Shown here in pieces: positions 9,425-17,807 of a stretch of 64,000 nucleotides of DNA. How positions within the stretch are numbered: the first letter of the stretch is position 1; the number at the start of each line of letters is the position of its first letter. Source of the DNA: Mesoflavibacter sp. GTDB lineage: Bacteria; Pseudomonadota; Alphaproteobacteria; UBA8366; Aestuariispiraceae. The stretch spans positions 744,001-808,000 of the forward strand of contig CP051228.1 of NCBI GenBank assembly GCA_017792345.1. The letters run 5' to 3'. The position numbers and the translations under genes were made by a program. Under the pieces are notes generated by a model. That model saw nothing but the letters and a program-made list of their open reading frames with translations, was not told where the DNA came from and ran no database searches.

Positions 9425-10951
9425 TTACATTTCCGATGCGCAGGCCGAGTAATAGGCGTTCTGGGCGCTCTCCATCTCGTCGATCATGTTGCATCCCGCC
9501 GTCCGGGCATAGCGTTCCATGGCACTGCGGCACGCCTGGCTCTGGGCCGCGATCGGAACACTGTGCGTCTTACCTGTCTCCGGGCAGGTGAAGGAATATT
9601 GGCTGGTGCTCGCCTGTCCACCGCCGGCGGAGGCGGATTGCTGGCCTCCGGATGTCATCTGCTGAGATTTCTGAAGCGCCTCCAGATTCATCCGCGCCAG
9701 ATTGTCCGGCGTCCCGTCGATGACATCGGTCATGCCGTTGACGAACAATTCCGCCGCCAGCTCTTCGCCGCCTTCCCCGGCCAGAAACGCCGATCCGGCG
9801 AGGATCGACGCACCCGCCATCAACTGGCCGATGTCGAACCCGCCGTCGGACGCGTTTGCGCCTGGATGCTGGCCACCGTTCCGGGCATAGGCCAGCGCCG
9901 TATTGCCGTAATTGTCGGCCAGATTGGGATTGCCCCCGGCCACCACGAAGGCCTGCAACTTGCCCGCCGGAAGGTAGTACCATTCCATCTGCTGGATCGG
10001 ATCGCGCATCGTCGAGTTCCGGGCCGCCAGGTGAACCGGGCTGACCGACGGGCAGACGATGGCCGGTTCGCCGTCCCGCATCATGCAATAGGGCAGGCGT
10101 TCATTTATATCGCCGCCGAAATTGGCCCGAATGAACTGAACGTTCTTGATTGCCCGTCGCAGCAGATCCTGCTCATAAGCCGCGGCCAGATCCTCCCGGT
10201 CCGTGTAGTTGACGATTGTCGCGGGGCTGCCCAAGCGGGCCATCAACGCCTCGTCGACGGGACCATGCTGGCGGATCGTGTCGAAATCCCAGCCCGGCCG
10301 CTGTGTGGCGGCGAACCGGAACAGCAATCCGCGCCCGGCGGGTTGGGTATAGGTGCCTTTTGGTTGGGCGTTTATTCGGTTCATGGACGCCATGTCATGA
10401 AAGAAATCCGACCACATGCTGTCATCGGCCGACAGGGTCTGGAAATGGCCATAGCTCCTGTTCGCGCTCTGCTCTGCCATCGCCAGGACACTGGGAATTT
10501 GGCCAAGCGGCACCCCTTCCCGGTAATCACCCGCCTGTTTCGCAAAGTGGACGGCCAGCCGTTCGGCGAGGTCGGGCCGCGACGCGGCTACGGCAAGCTG
10601 AAAGGCGTTGGCATACACATAGGGCGTGTTGAACAGATAGTCGTGGTAGAGCCGCTGATATCGGTCGAAGTACAGCTTGTCCGGCCCCTGGAAGTCGGCC
10701 AGAGCCATCAGGATGTCGGGATGCGCGCCTCGATAGGTCAACGACGCGAAATTGATGGCGGGCGAGCCGGGCTGCTTCAGCCACGCGATATCTTCACGCA
10801 CCCCAGGTGCGTCGATCCCGGACGCGTTCAACAGATTGTCGTATGCCTGCTGCACACGGCTATCCTCTGGTGTCGGCGTGTCCGTCGTTTGACACGCCGC
10901 AACCAAAACCATCAACACGACGGCAGCTACTCTCTTTACACAAAAAAACAT
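9425..10951 (-). CDS. Outer-envelope lipoprotein with ankyrin-like motif, unknown function
   Basis: A 508-residue protein I do not recognise as a named family. The chosen ATG (MFFCVKRVAAVV) has AAGGGG about 10 nt upstream and begins a lipoprotein signal peptide ending in the lipobox LVAAC, with Cys20 as the lipid anchor. The middle is mostly alpha-helical-looking. Around 332-352 the motif GGNPNLADNYGNTALAYA matches the consensus of an ankyrin repeat. A Gly/Ser/Ala/Gln-rich linker near residue 445 precedes a C-terminal domain with four cysteines (CPETGK, QACR, GCN, SACASEM), probably two disulfides. It is divergent from a secreted DUF1036 gene. Probably a periplasm-facing binding or scaffold protein; this is inference. 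Confidence 0.72.
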   Translation of the reverse strand: MFFCVKRVAAVVLMVLVAACQTTDTPTPEDSRVQQAYDNLLNASGIDAPGVREDIAWLKQPGSPAINFASLTYRGAHPDILMALADFQGPDKLYFDRYQRLYHDYLFNTPYVYANAFQLAVAASRPDLAERLAVHFAKQAGDYREGVPLGQIPSVLAMAEQSANRSYGHFQTLSADDSMWSDFFHDMASMNRINAQPKGTYTQPAGRGLLFRFAATQRPGWDFDTIRQHGPVDEALMARLGSPATIVNYTDREDLAAAYEQDLLRRAIKNVQFIRANFGGDINERLPYCMMRDGEPAIVCPSVSPVHLAARNSTMRDPIQQMEWYYLPAGKLQAFVVAGGNPNLADNYGNTALAYARNGGQHPGANASDGGFDIGQLMAGASILAGSAFLAGEGGEELAAELFVNGMTDVIDGTPDNLARMNLEALQKSQQMTSGGQQSASAGGGQASTSQYSFTCPETGKTHSVPIAAQSQACRSAMERYARTAGCNMIDEMESAQNAYYSACASEM

Positions 10952-11232
10952 AAACCCGTTTCCCCTTTGTCGGTCACTGTCTCCAATTGGCATGGAAAGA
11001 TCAGACGCCGATTTCCGGCGCGTCCGCTCGGTCAAGTTCTCCAGACCTCCAATGTCCCAATCAGCGCGCGCAGGAACAAGGTTCGAACCGGCACAACTTC
11101 TGGGCCGAACCGGACACGTATCCATCGACTTATCGGAAGAAGGCGCGTCGCATATTGGCACTGCCCCCAAAGTGAAATCCGTCCTAAACTGCCCATTACC
11201 GATCCATAGATCAGAATTGCGGGGGAACAGCG

Positions 11233-11640
11233 ATGAAACGGTACATCCTTGCCGCCTCTGTCGGCTTGCTTGCGGCGTCCGGAGTAGGAAGCGATGCCCG
11301 GGCGGATTTCACCATCTGCAACAAGACCTACGGCACCGTGTCGGTCGCCATTGGCTATCGCGACGGCGAACAATGGGTTTCGGAAGGCTGGTGGAACCTG
11401 AGCTATGAGGATTGCGCCCAGGTCATTCAGGGCGATCTGCGCCAGACCTACTACTATGTCCGCGGCGAAAGCGACGATGGCGAGACCTATTGGACCGACG
11501 ATTATACGTTCTGCTATGTCGACGAGGTCTTCACCATCCGGGGCGACGAGAACTGTTCCGGCCGGGGCTATAAATCCGGCGGGTTCATGGAAATCGATAC
11601 CGGCAACAAGCTCGATTACACGCTCGACCTGACCCACTAG
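11233..11640 (+). CDS. Secreted DUF1036 family protein
   Basis: A 135-residue protein with a clear Sec signal peptide (1-24, cleavage near ARADF) followed by a DUF1036 domain. The family start DFTICNKTYGTVSVAIGY and the tryptophan-rich GWWNLSYEDC segment are typical. Mature DUF1036 proteins are small, rich in Trp, Tyr and Cys, and of unknown function; the cysteines should form disulfides in the periplasm. It faces the ankyrin-like lipoprotein gene across a 281-bp gap, so the two may share a control region. Confidence 0.85.
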   Translation: MKRYILAASVGLLAASGVGSDARADFTICNKTYGTVSVAIGYRDGEQWVSEGWWNLSYEDCAQVIQGDLRQTYYYVRGESDDGETYWTDDYTFCYVDEVFTIRGDENCSGRGYKSGGFMEIDTGNKLDYTLDLTH

Positions 11641-11727
11641 AGGGGTTGGCGGCATACGGGCTCGACGTTCGGGCCGGTTTCGGCTAGGGGATGCGGCGGT
11701 TACCGCCCCCCGGAGCTGGATCTCGGA

Positions 11728-12315
11728 ATGTTCCTGATCAGACGCCTGTATGACTGGACCCTGTCGCTGGCCGCGCACCGGCATGCGATCTGGTGGCTTG
11801 CCGCCGTCTCCTTCATCGAAAGCTCGGTCTTTCCGATTCCGCCGGATGCGCTGCTGATTCCGATGATCCTGGCCGCGCGGGAGAAGGCCTTCCGCTATGC
11901 CTTCGTCTGCACGATTGCGTCCGTTCTGGGCGGATTGGCAGGTTATGGCATCGGCTATTTCCTGTTCGATACGGTGGGCCAGCCGCTGGTCGCGCTCTAT
12001 GGAGCGCAGGATGCGCTGGCCGGCGTTCAGGCGGATTTCGCGGATAATGGCTGGTGGATCGTGCTGGGCGGCGGGATGACGCCTTTCCCCTATAAGGTCG
12101 TGACCATTGCATCGGGCGCCCTGTCGCTGGATCCGATGGCCTTCACGGCAGCGTCGGTGGTCGGGCGCGGCCTGCGGTTCTTCCTGGTCGCGGCCCTACT
12201 GTGGAAATTCGGCGCACCGATCCGCGACTTCATCGAAAAGCGTTTGGGCCTTGTCGTCGCAGCGGGATTCATTCTCTTGATCGGCGGGTTCCTACTGATC
12301 AAAGTTCTGCTATGA
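11728..12315 (+). CDS. DedA/YqaA family membrane protein
   Basis: A 195-residue integral membrane protein of the YqaA branch of the DedA/VTT superfamily. Family marks are FIESSVFPIPPDALLIPMIL in the first hairpin and GGMTPFPYKVVTIASGA in the second, with the conserved P-x-P and T-P-F-P-x-K patterns. DedA relatives move lipids such as undecaprenyl phosphate or phosphatidylethanolamine between leaflets; the YqaA substrate is not established. The stop overlaps the next start in ATGA, so it heads a three-gene unit with dsbB and coq7. Confidence 0.88.
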   Translation: MFLIRRLYDWTLSLAAHRHAIWWLAAVSFIESSVFPIPPDALLIPMILAAREKAFRYAFVCTIASVLGGLAGYGIGYFLFDTVGQPLVALYGAQDALAGVQADFADNGWWIVLGGGMTPFPYKVVTIASGALSLDPMAFTAASVVGRGLRFFLVAALLWKFGAPIRDFIEKRLGLVVAAGFILLIGGFLLIKVLL

Positions 12316-12827
12316 ACGCGCTGCTCGCAAAATATCTGCCGCCGAAGCGGCTTCCGACGGTTATCGCGGGTGCAAGTGCCGCCATGCTTGCCGCCGCCAA
12401 TACCTTCGAACATGTCTTCGGCTATGTGCCGTGTCAGCTTTGCCTGTATCAGCGCCTGCCCTGGTGGGTCGCGCTGGGCCTCGGCTGCCTCGCGGCCTTG
12501 GTGATCAAGACCCGGCCGACCCTGGCGCTGTTGATTTCGATCACCGCCCTGATCGCCATCGCGGTCGGTGCGGGAATCGCCGGTTATCATGCCGGGGTCG
12601 AATACCAGTTCTGGGCCGGGCCGTCGGGCTGCAGCGGCACGGCGTCCTTGAGCGGCGATCTATCCGCCGCCCTTTCCAATGTTTCGGACGGACCGACCGG
12701 GCCATCCTGCGACGAAGCGCCCTGGACCCTGTTCGGCATCTCCATGGCGGGCTATAATTTCCTGATATCGCTGGGATTGGCCGCACTGGGCGCGCTTGCG
12801 ATCCGGGCGGCGATGAGGAAGGCATGA
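12312..12827 (+). CDS. dsbB: Disulfide bond formation protein B
   Basis: Membrane quinone reductase that reoxidises periplasmic DsbA-type proteins. The 171-residue protein has about four transmembrane segments, the quinone-side pair CQLC (Cys41, Cys44) and the second periplasmic pair Cys107 and Cys133. The sequence after CQLC, LYQRLPWW, is typical of alphaproteobacterial DsbB. It is linked by ATGA overlaps to both neighbours, YqaA upstream and Coq7 downstream, so it is co-translated with a ubiquinone biosynthesis enzyme, which fits its need for quinone. Confidence 0.92.
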   Translation: MNALLAKYLPPKRLPTVIAGASAAMLAAANTFEHVFGYVPCQLCLYQRLPWWVALGLGCLAALVIKTRPTLALLISITALIAIAVGAGIAGYHAGVEYQFWAGPSGCSGTASLSGDLSAALSNVSDGPTGPSCDEAPWTLFGISMAGYNFLISLGLAALGALAIRAAMRKA

Positions 12828-13381
12828 ACCGAACGCGCAAAGGGCCGAAATATCTGCCGGGCGACAATCCCGGAACGCGTGATCTGGAATCGATGATCCG
12901 CGTGGACCATGCCGGCGAATTCGGCGCCAAGCGCATCTATCAGGGCCAGATCGCCGTCTTGGGCAAGGGACCGAAAGGCGACATCCTGCGCCATATGGCA
13001 GAGCAGGAAGAGCGCCATCTGGCGAAATTCGAGGAACTGGTCGCCGAGCGCCGGGTGCGCCCCACCGCGCTGCAGCCGATCTGGCACGTCGCCGGCTTCG
13101 CCCTGGGCGCGGGCACGGCCCTGCTGGGCGAGAAGGCCGCCATGGCCTGTACCGTCGCGGTCGAGGAAGTCATCGACGAACACTACCGGGAACAGCAGGC
13201 CGCGCTGGACGACAGCGAGGCGGAACTGCGCGACACGATCGAGGAATTCCGCCTGGAAGAGCTGGAACACCGCGATATCGGTCTGGACCACGGCGCGGAA
13301 CAGGCGCCCGCCTATCCGGTGCTGAGCGCCGCGATCAAGCGGGCATCGAAACTGGCGATCTGGCTCAGCGAGCGGGTGTAG
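12824..13381 (+). CDS. coq7: 2-nonaprenyl-3-methyl-6-methoxy-1,4-benzoquinol hydroxylase (Coq7/CLK-1)
   Basis: Di-iron hydroxylase that adds the C6 hydroxyl group late in ubiquinone synthesis. The 185-residue protein has ligands in DHAGEFGAKR (Glu32), the E-x-x-H motif EERH (62-65), and the second-half motifs EEVIDEHY and EELEH. This is a full-length Coq7 type enzyme, not the flavoprotein UbiF. Its start overlaps the dsbB stop by 4 nt. Its 3' end overlaps the convergent amino-oxidase gene by 17 nt. Confidence 0.95.
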   Translation: MNRTRKGPKYLPGDNPGTRDLESMIRVDHAGEFGAKRIYQGQIAVLGKGPKGDILRHMAEQEERHLAKFEELVAERRVRPTALQPIWHVAGFALGAGTALLGEKAAMACTVAVEEVIDEHYREQQAALDDSEAELRDTIEEFRLEELEHRDIGLDHGAEQAPAYPVLSAAIKRASKLAIWLSERV

Positions 13382-14711
13382 CCCGGCCGCGTTCGCTGCG
13401 GTCCTGAAAATTCTTCCACATCACCGCCAGACCGGAAATCGGCCGCATCGCGCCATGGAACGGGATCGGCCGCGGCGCGCTTACCGGCACAGGCAGATCC
13501 TTCGCCGGGGTGCCGGTCAGCCAATCCGCCAGCACCGGCCCCATGACGCCGGTCAGGGCGACGCCCCGGCCGTTCCAACCCATTGCCGCATGCAGGCCCG
13601 GTGCCGCTTCCAGGAAACGCGGCAGGTGATCGGGCGTGATCGCGACCCGGCCGTTCCAGGCATATTCCAGCGGCTCTTCCGTCAGATGCGGGAACAATTG
13701 GCGCAGCCGTTCGCGCGACAGGTCGAACGCCGGATCGGCAAGCGATCCGTTCAGAGCCCCGCGCGCACCCAAAACGAAACGCCCGGCCCGATCGATCCGG
13801 TAATAGCTGAGGATCCGGCGGGTTTCGGATACGCCCAGCCCATGGGCGGGAAGCGATTTCAGGACATTGTCCGACAAGGGCTTTGTGGCGATCTGATAGC
13901 TGTAGAACGGCACCACCGACTTGACGATGGTGGGCAGATAGCCGGTCAGATCGGAATAGCCATTGGTGCATAACAGGACCTTCGACGCAGTCACGCTGGC
14001 GCCGCCTTCCGTTTCGACCCGCCAGCCGCCGGCGGTTTCTCGCAATGCCGTGACGGGACTGTGGCCGTGCAGCGCCGCCCCGGCCTTGATCGCGGAATGG
14101 GCGAGGCCGCGCGCATAGCTGAGCGGCTGAACCGTGCCGGCCCGCCGGTCCAGATAGCCGCCGCGATACCAGTCGGTGCCGGTCAGCGCCGCCATTTCCG
14201 TTGCGCTCAGGAAGGCGACATCGGCGCCGCGTGCGGAAAGTCGCTCCGCCTTGGCCTTCAGCCCGACCAGGGCACCATCGCTATGCGCCCCCTGAACCCA
14301 GCCGCCGCGGGCCGCGTCGCAATCGATGCCCAGCCTTTCGATCAGGGCGAAGGCCCGGTCCGCCGCCTGATCCGTGAAGGCGATCAGCTTTTCCGCCGCG
14401 TCGCGCCCTATCAGGCGGGTCAGCTCGTCCAGTTCATGCTTGATGCCGGCGATAACCTGACCGCCATTGCGGCCCGACGCGCCGAATCCCGGCTCCTGCG
14501 CTTCCAGAAGACAGACATCGACGCCGCGTTCGGCCAAATGCAGCGCGGCCGAAAGCCCGGCGAAGCCCCCGCCCACCACGGCGATATCGGCGCGCCGATC
14601 TTCTGTCAGCGGCGGGCAATCGGGCGCGGCAATTGCCGTTGCCGCCCAGAGCGATTGGGAAAGGCCTTTTTTATCCGTCTCGGAAATACGCATGGGGTCC
14701 TGCCTGTTCAA
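13365..14711 (-). CDS. FAD-dependent amine/amino acid oxidoreductase (DAO family, PuuB-like)
   Basis: A 448-residue flavoenzyme of the glycine oxidase/DadA superfamily, most like gamma-glutamylputrescine oxidases. The FAD Rossmann motif VVGGGFAGLSAALHL lies at 45-59, and the second conserved patch GFGASGRNGGQV follows at about 75-86. The C-terminal GWNGRGVALTGVMG closes the FAD site. Such enzymes oxidise C-N bonds of amino acids or polyamines. No other polyamine gene is adjacent, so the substrate is open. A second Met at residue 7 is a possible start. The 3' end overlaps coq7 on the other strand. Confidence 0.82.
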   Translation of the reverse strand: MNRQDPMRISETDKKGLSQSLWAATAIAAPDCPPLTEDRRADIAVVGGGFAGLSAALHLAERGVDVCLLEAQEPGFGASGRNGGQVIAGIKHELDELTRLIGRDAAEKLIAFTDQAADRAFALIERLGIDCDAARGGWVQGAHSDGALVGLKAKAERLSARGADVAFLSATEMAALTGTDWYRGGYLDRRAGTVQPLSYARGLAHSAIKAGAALHGHSPVTALRETAGGWRVETEGGASVTASKVLLCTNGYSDLTGYLPTIVKSVVPFYSYQIATKPLSDNVLKSLPAHGLGVSETRRILSYYRIDRAGRFVLGARGALNGSLADPAFDLSRERLRQLFPHLTEEPLEYAWNGRVAITPDHLPRFLEAAPGLHAAMGWNGRGVALTGVMGPVLADWLTGTPAKDLPVPVSAPRPIPFHGAMRPISGLAVMWKNFQDRSERGRATPAR

Positions 14712-14741
14712 TTGTGCCAGACAGGATAGACACGCCGCGCG

Positions 14742-15302
14742 TCAGGTTTCCAGTTCCGTATCCCAGTAAAGATAATCCCGCCAGCTTTCGTGCAGGAAGT
14801 TGGGCGGGAAGGCGCGGCCGTTCTCCTGCAATTCCCAGGTCGACGGTTCCATCGGTTCGCGATGCAGGGGCATATGGGCCTGGCGCGGCGTCCGGCCGCC
14901 CTTGGCCAGATTGCACGGGCCGCACGCCGCCACGACATTCTCCCATGAGGTGACGCCACCCTGGCTGCGCGGCACGACATGATCGAAGGTCAGGTCATGC
15001 GCCGGGAAGGCGTCGCCGCAATACTGGCAGACCAGCCGATCGCGCAGGAAGACGTTGAACCGCGTAAACGCGGGTCGGCGGGCCGGGGCGATGTATTCCT
15101 TCAGGGAAATGACGCTGGGCAGACGCAAAGAGCAGGTCGGCGAGTGAACCTCTATCTCATATTCCGAGATCACGTTCACACGCTCCGCGACGACGGCCTT
15201 GATGGCGTCCTGCCAGTTCCACACTGACAGCGGGAAGTAACTGAGCGGGCGGAAATCCGCGTTCAGTACCAGGGCCGGGCTATTGTCAAAGGCGGTCAAC
15301 AT
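14742..15302 (-). CDS. HNH endonuclease
   Basis: A 186-residue protein with a zinc-stabilised HNH nuclease domain. Cys92/Cys95 (CQYC) and Cys127/Cys130 (CGPC) are the zinc ligands. The catalytic core is FDHVVPRSQGG (His108) through WENVVAAC (Asn122). The first 75 residues (ALVLNADFRPL onward) form the usual N-terminal part of this family, common as a single-copy chromosomal gene in alphaproteobacteria, often of unknown role and not part of a restriction system. No methylase lies nearby. Two short dyads sit upstream of its start. Confidence 0.87.
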   Translation of the reverse strand: MLTAFDNSPALVLNADFRPLSYFPLSVWNWQDAIKAVVAERVNVISEYEIEVHSPTCSLRLPSVISLKEYIAPARRPAFTRFNVFLRDRLVCQYCGDAFPAHDLTFDHVVPRSQGGVTSWENVVAACGPCNLAKGGRTPRQAHMPLHREPMEPSTWELQENGRAFPPNFLHESWRDYLYWDTELET

Positions 15303-15322
15303 GGCCGCTCTCCAAATCTCCC

Positions 15323-15339
15323 ATAACCGAAACGGTTAT
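15323..15339. promoter_or_regulatory. Perfect dyad close upstream of the HNH gene
   Basis: ATAACCG-AAA-CGGTTAT, 7-bp arms around a 3-bp centre, about 21 bp upstream of the HNH start codon. It lies in a 205-bp gap that is clearly more AT-rich than the rest of the window. A second dyad, CCACAA-CATT-TTGTGG, is at 15381-15396. Either could be a repressor site; they do not match the alphaproteobacterial LexA pattern I know (GTTC-N7-GTTC). No experimental support. Confidence 0.4.
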
Positions 15340-15507
15340 CCAGTCACCGTTTAAGACAATCTATCCATATTCTGTGATCGCCACAACATTTTGTGGGCCA
15401 CCCCAAACACTTATCATTTTGTTGTAACATCGGGGCGGCCAGTGGTTCCCATCTAACCGGTTTCGATGACAGGATTATAACAGCGCTTTGGTCTTTTGCG
15501 ATCTGTC

Positions 15508-16203
15508 CTAATTCGCGTCGTTTGCGGCCTCGTCCTCGACCGGCTTGTCGCCGAAGGCGCGCAGCAGGAATTCCACCCCTAGGCGCAAACCCGGCTCATC
15601 GATCGAATGTCCCAAACCTTTGCAGAAGGCGACCTCGACATCGAAACCGGCGATCTTCAAGGCCTCGCCGGACATGCGGCTCATTTCCGGCGGAACGACC
15701 TCGTCCTCTTCGCCGTGGATCAGCAGGGTCGGCGGCCGGCAGGCCAGATCGTCCGCCAAGGCGCCCGGCGCGATCAGCATGCCGGAATAACCCAGAATGG
15801 CCGCGATCGGCTGCTCGCGCCGGATCAGGGCGTGCAGTGCCAGCATGGTTCCCTGACTGAACCCGACCACGGCAACCCGGTCGGGCGTAAGGCCAAACCG
15901 ATCCATCTGCTGACTCAGAAACGCGTCCAGAGACGGCGCGGCGGCCTTGACCCCTTCGAACAGGGTTTCGGTCTTCAGATCCTGCATTGAAAACCACTGG
16001 CGGCCCATTGGCGACAGGTCGCAGGGATCGGGCGCATCCGGCGCGACGAAGTGAGCCCGGGGAAAGACCTGCGCCAGGATCGGTGCCAAAGAAATCAGGT
16101 CGTTCCCATTTGCGCCGAGACCGTGCAGAAAGACGATCAGCCGGTCCGGCGCCTCCCCCGTTGCGGGGGCGTGTTCCGGTCCGGTCAGCGCAGCGTCGGT
16201 CAT
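15508..16203 (-). CDS. Alpha/beta-hydrolase, phospholipase/carboxylesterase family (YpfH-like)
   Basis: A 231-residue serine esterase. The oxyanion segment FLHGLGANGND (26-36), nucleophile elbow GFSQG (Ser116), Asp167 in HGEEDEVVP and His199 in GLGHSID give the full catalytic triad. Such enzymes hydrolyse short acyl esters or lysophospholipids. The reading frame runs about 300 nt further upstream, but the ATG chosen has GAGGAG 8 nt before it and gives normal family length. The AlkA-like gene lies about 95 nt upstream on the same strand. Confidence 0.9.
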   Translation of the reverse strand: MTDAALTGPEHAPATGEAPDRLIVFLHGLGANGNDLISLAPILAQVFPRAHFVAPDAPDPCDLSPMGRQWFSMQDLKTETLFEGVKAAAPSLDAFLSQQMDRFGLTPDRVAVVGFSQGTMLALHALIRREQPIAAILGYSGMLIAPGALADDLACRPPTLLIHGEEDEVVPPEMSRMSGEALKIAGFDVEVAFCKGLGHSIDEPGLRLGVEFLLRAFGDKPVEDEAANDAN

Positions 16204-16297
16204 TATCGGTCTCCTCGTCATCGGTATGGCCGGTGTGGCGCGGGCAGCTTGGACGATCGCGACCCCGGGTGCAATCCGGCCCGGACGAGGACGGGCG

Positions 16298-16912
16298 TCA
16301 GCTTTGCGGCGCGCCGCGGTAATAGTGCCAGAGGAAGACGGACATTGCGGTACGCCAGGGCGACCAGGCCTCCGCGAGGGCCCGGGCTTCCTTGGCGCTG
16401 GGCCGGGCCTCCAACCCTTTGAGCCGCCGCATGGCCTCCTGCAGCGCGATATCCTCGCCCGGGAACATGTCTTCCCGGCGCAGGGCGAACATGCAGTAGA
16501 TCTCGGCACTCCACCGGCCGAACCCCTTCAGCGCGACAATCGCCGCGACGGCATCGGCATCGGGCATGTCGGCGACTTTGGACAAATCCAGCGTCCCGTC
16601 CGCGATCGCCTGCGCCAGGCCTCTGGCATAGGCGACCTTCGGACGCGATAGGCCCGCCCCCTTCAAATCGTCGTCCGACAGGGCCAGAAAGGATTCGGCG
16701 GCACCGTCGGGATACAGCGCATCGACCCGCAGGCGAATGGCCGTCGCGGCATCGCGCGAAATCTGCTGCGAGATGATGATGTTCATCAGCGTCGCAAAAC
16801 CGTGTTCGGTCAGGCGCGGTTCGGGATAGCCAACCAGCGCCAGCCCAGTGGCGACCTGCGGGTCCCGTTCGGCGACGGCGTCGAGATGGCGGATCAGGGT
16901 CGGCTTGTCCAT
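16298..16912 (-). CDS. DNA-3-methyladenine glycosylase II (AlkA-like, HhH-GPD)
   Basis: Base-excision repair enzyme that removes alkylated purines. The 204-residue protein has the helix-hairpin-helix LKGFGRWSAE (128-137) followed by GED with the catalytic Asp154, and ISQQIS (47-52), which is typical of short AlkA proteins lacking the Ada-type N-terminal domain. It is divergent from the glutamyl-Q-tRNA synthetase gene, with only 40 bp between start codons. Confidence 0.9.
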   Translation of the reverse strand: MDKPTLIRHLDAVAERDPQVATGLALVGYPEPRLTEHGFATLMNIIISQQISRDAATAIRLRVDALYPDGAAESFLALSDDDLKGAGLSRPKVAYARGLAQAIADGTLDLSKVADMPDADAVAAIVALKGFGRWSAEIYCMFALRREDMFPGEDIALQEAMRRLKGLEARPSAKEARALAEAWSPWRTAMSVFLWHYYRGAPQS

Positions 16913-16952
16913 CCGCTTGACTTACCCCGCGCCGCCAAACTACGCCAGACGC

Positions 16953-17807
16953 ATGCAACCGGAAATCCGACCCGCGACCCGTTTCGCGCCAAGCCCCAGC
17001 GGGCGCCTTCATCTGGGCCATGCCCATTCCGCCCTGTTCGCGGCCCGGGAGGCAGCGGCGATCGGCGGCGTGTTCCTGCTGCGTATCGAAGACATCGATA
17101 CAAGTCGCTGCCGGCCGGAATTCGAAGACGGGATTCTGGAGGACCTGGCCTGGCTGGGTATGGATTGGGCGCAGCCGGTCCTGCGCCAGTCCGACCGGTT
17201 CCCGCTCTATGACAAATTCCTGCATGTGCTGGAAGAAGGCGGCCTGACCTATCCGTGCTTCTGCACGCGCAAGGAAATCCAGGCGGAGATCGATGCCGCC
17301 CCCCGCGCGCCGCACGGGCCGGACGGGCCCCTCTATCCCGGAATTTGCAAACATCTGGATCCGGTCGAGGCGCGCGATCGCGTCGCCGCGGGCGAGGCCC
17401 ATGCGATCCGCATCCATATGGACCGCGCGGCACGGATGACCGGACCGTTGAGCTTCATCGATACGGATCGTGGCCGGATCGCGGTGCATCCCGAAAGCTG
17501 TGGCGACGTCGTCCTGGGACGCAAGGACGTGCCGACCAGCTATCACCTGGCCGTCACCGTCGACGACGCCTTGCAGCATGTTTCGCGGGTGACGCGCGGC
17601 GAGGATTTGCTGCACGCAACCCATGTGCACCGGGTGCTGCAGACGCTGCTGGGCTTCCCGGAGCCGGAATACCGCCATCACGGGCTGCTGACGGACGAAC
17701 AGGGCCGTCGCTTCGCCAAGCGGGACAAATCCCTGACCCTGGAGGCGATGCGTCAGTCCGGACTGTCCGCTGCGGAGGTCAGGGCCCGAGCAGGGTTCCC
17801 TGATTGA
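16953..17807 (+). CDS. gluQ: Glutamyl-Q tRNA(Asp) synthetase
   Basis: Activates glutamate and attaches it to queuosine in the anticodon of tRNA(Asp). The 284-residue protein corresponds to the catalytic half of GluRS and lacks the anticodon-binding domain. The HIGH-type motif is HLGH (20-23), and FAPSPSGRLHLGHA is typical. The zinc motif C-x-C ... Y-x3-C is present (CFC near residue 95, YPGIC about 30 residues later), and the KMSKS-like motif is KRDKS near residue 256. A longer in-frame ORF overlaps the AlkA gene; the chosen ATG starts right at the conserved N-terminus. It overlaps the convergent Nudix gene by 29 nt. Confidence 0.93.
   Translation: MQPEIRPATRFAPSPSGRLHLGHAHSALFAAREAAAIGGVFLLRIEDIDTSRCRPEFEDGILEDLAWLGMDWAQPVLRQSDRFPLYDKFLHVLEEGGLTYPCFCTRKEIQAEIDAAPRAPHGPDGPLYPGICKHLDPVEARDRVAAGEAHAIRIHMDRAARMTGPLSFIDTDRGRIAVHPESCGDVVLGRKDVPTSYHLAVTVDDALQHVSRVTRGEDLLHATHVHRVLQTLLGFPEPEYRHHGLLTDEQGRRFAKRDKSLTLEAMRQSGLSAAEVRARAGFPD

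Noticed and set aside
9371-11209. Plus-strand frame of 612 codons opposite the ankyrin-like lipoprotein gene
   Set aside because: The minus-strand gene has a ribosome site, signal peptide and lipobox; the plus frame has none of these and low-complexity composition.
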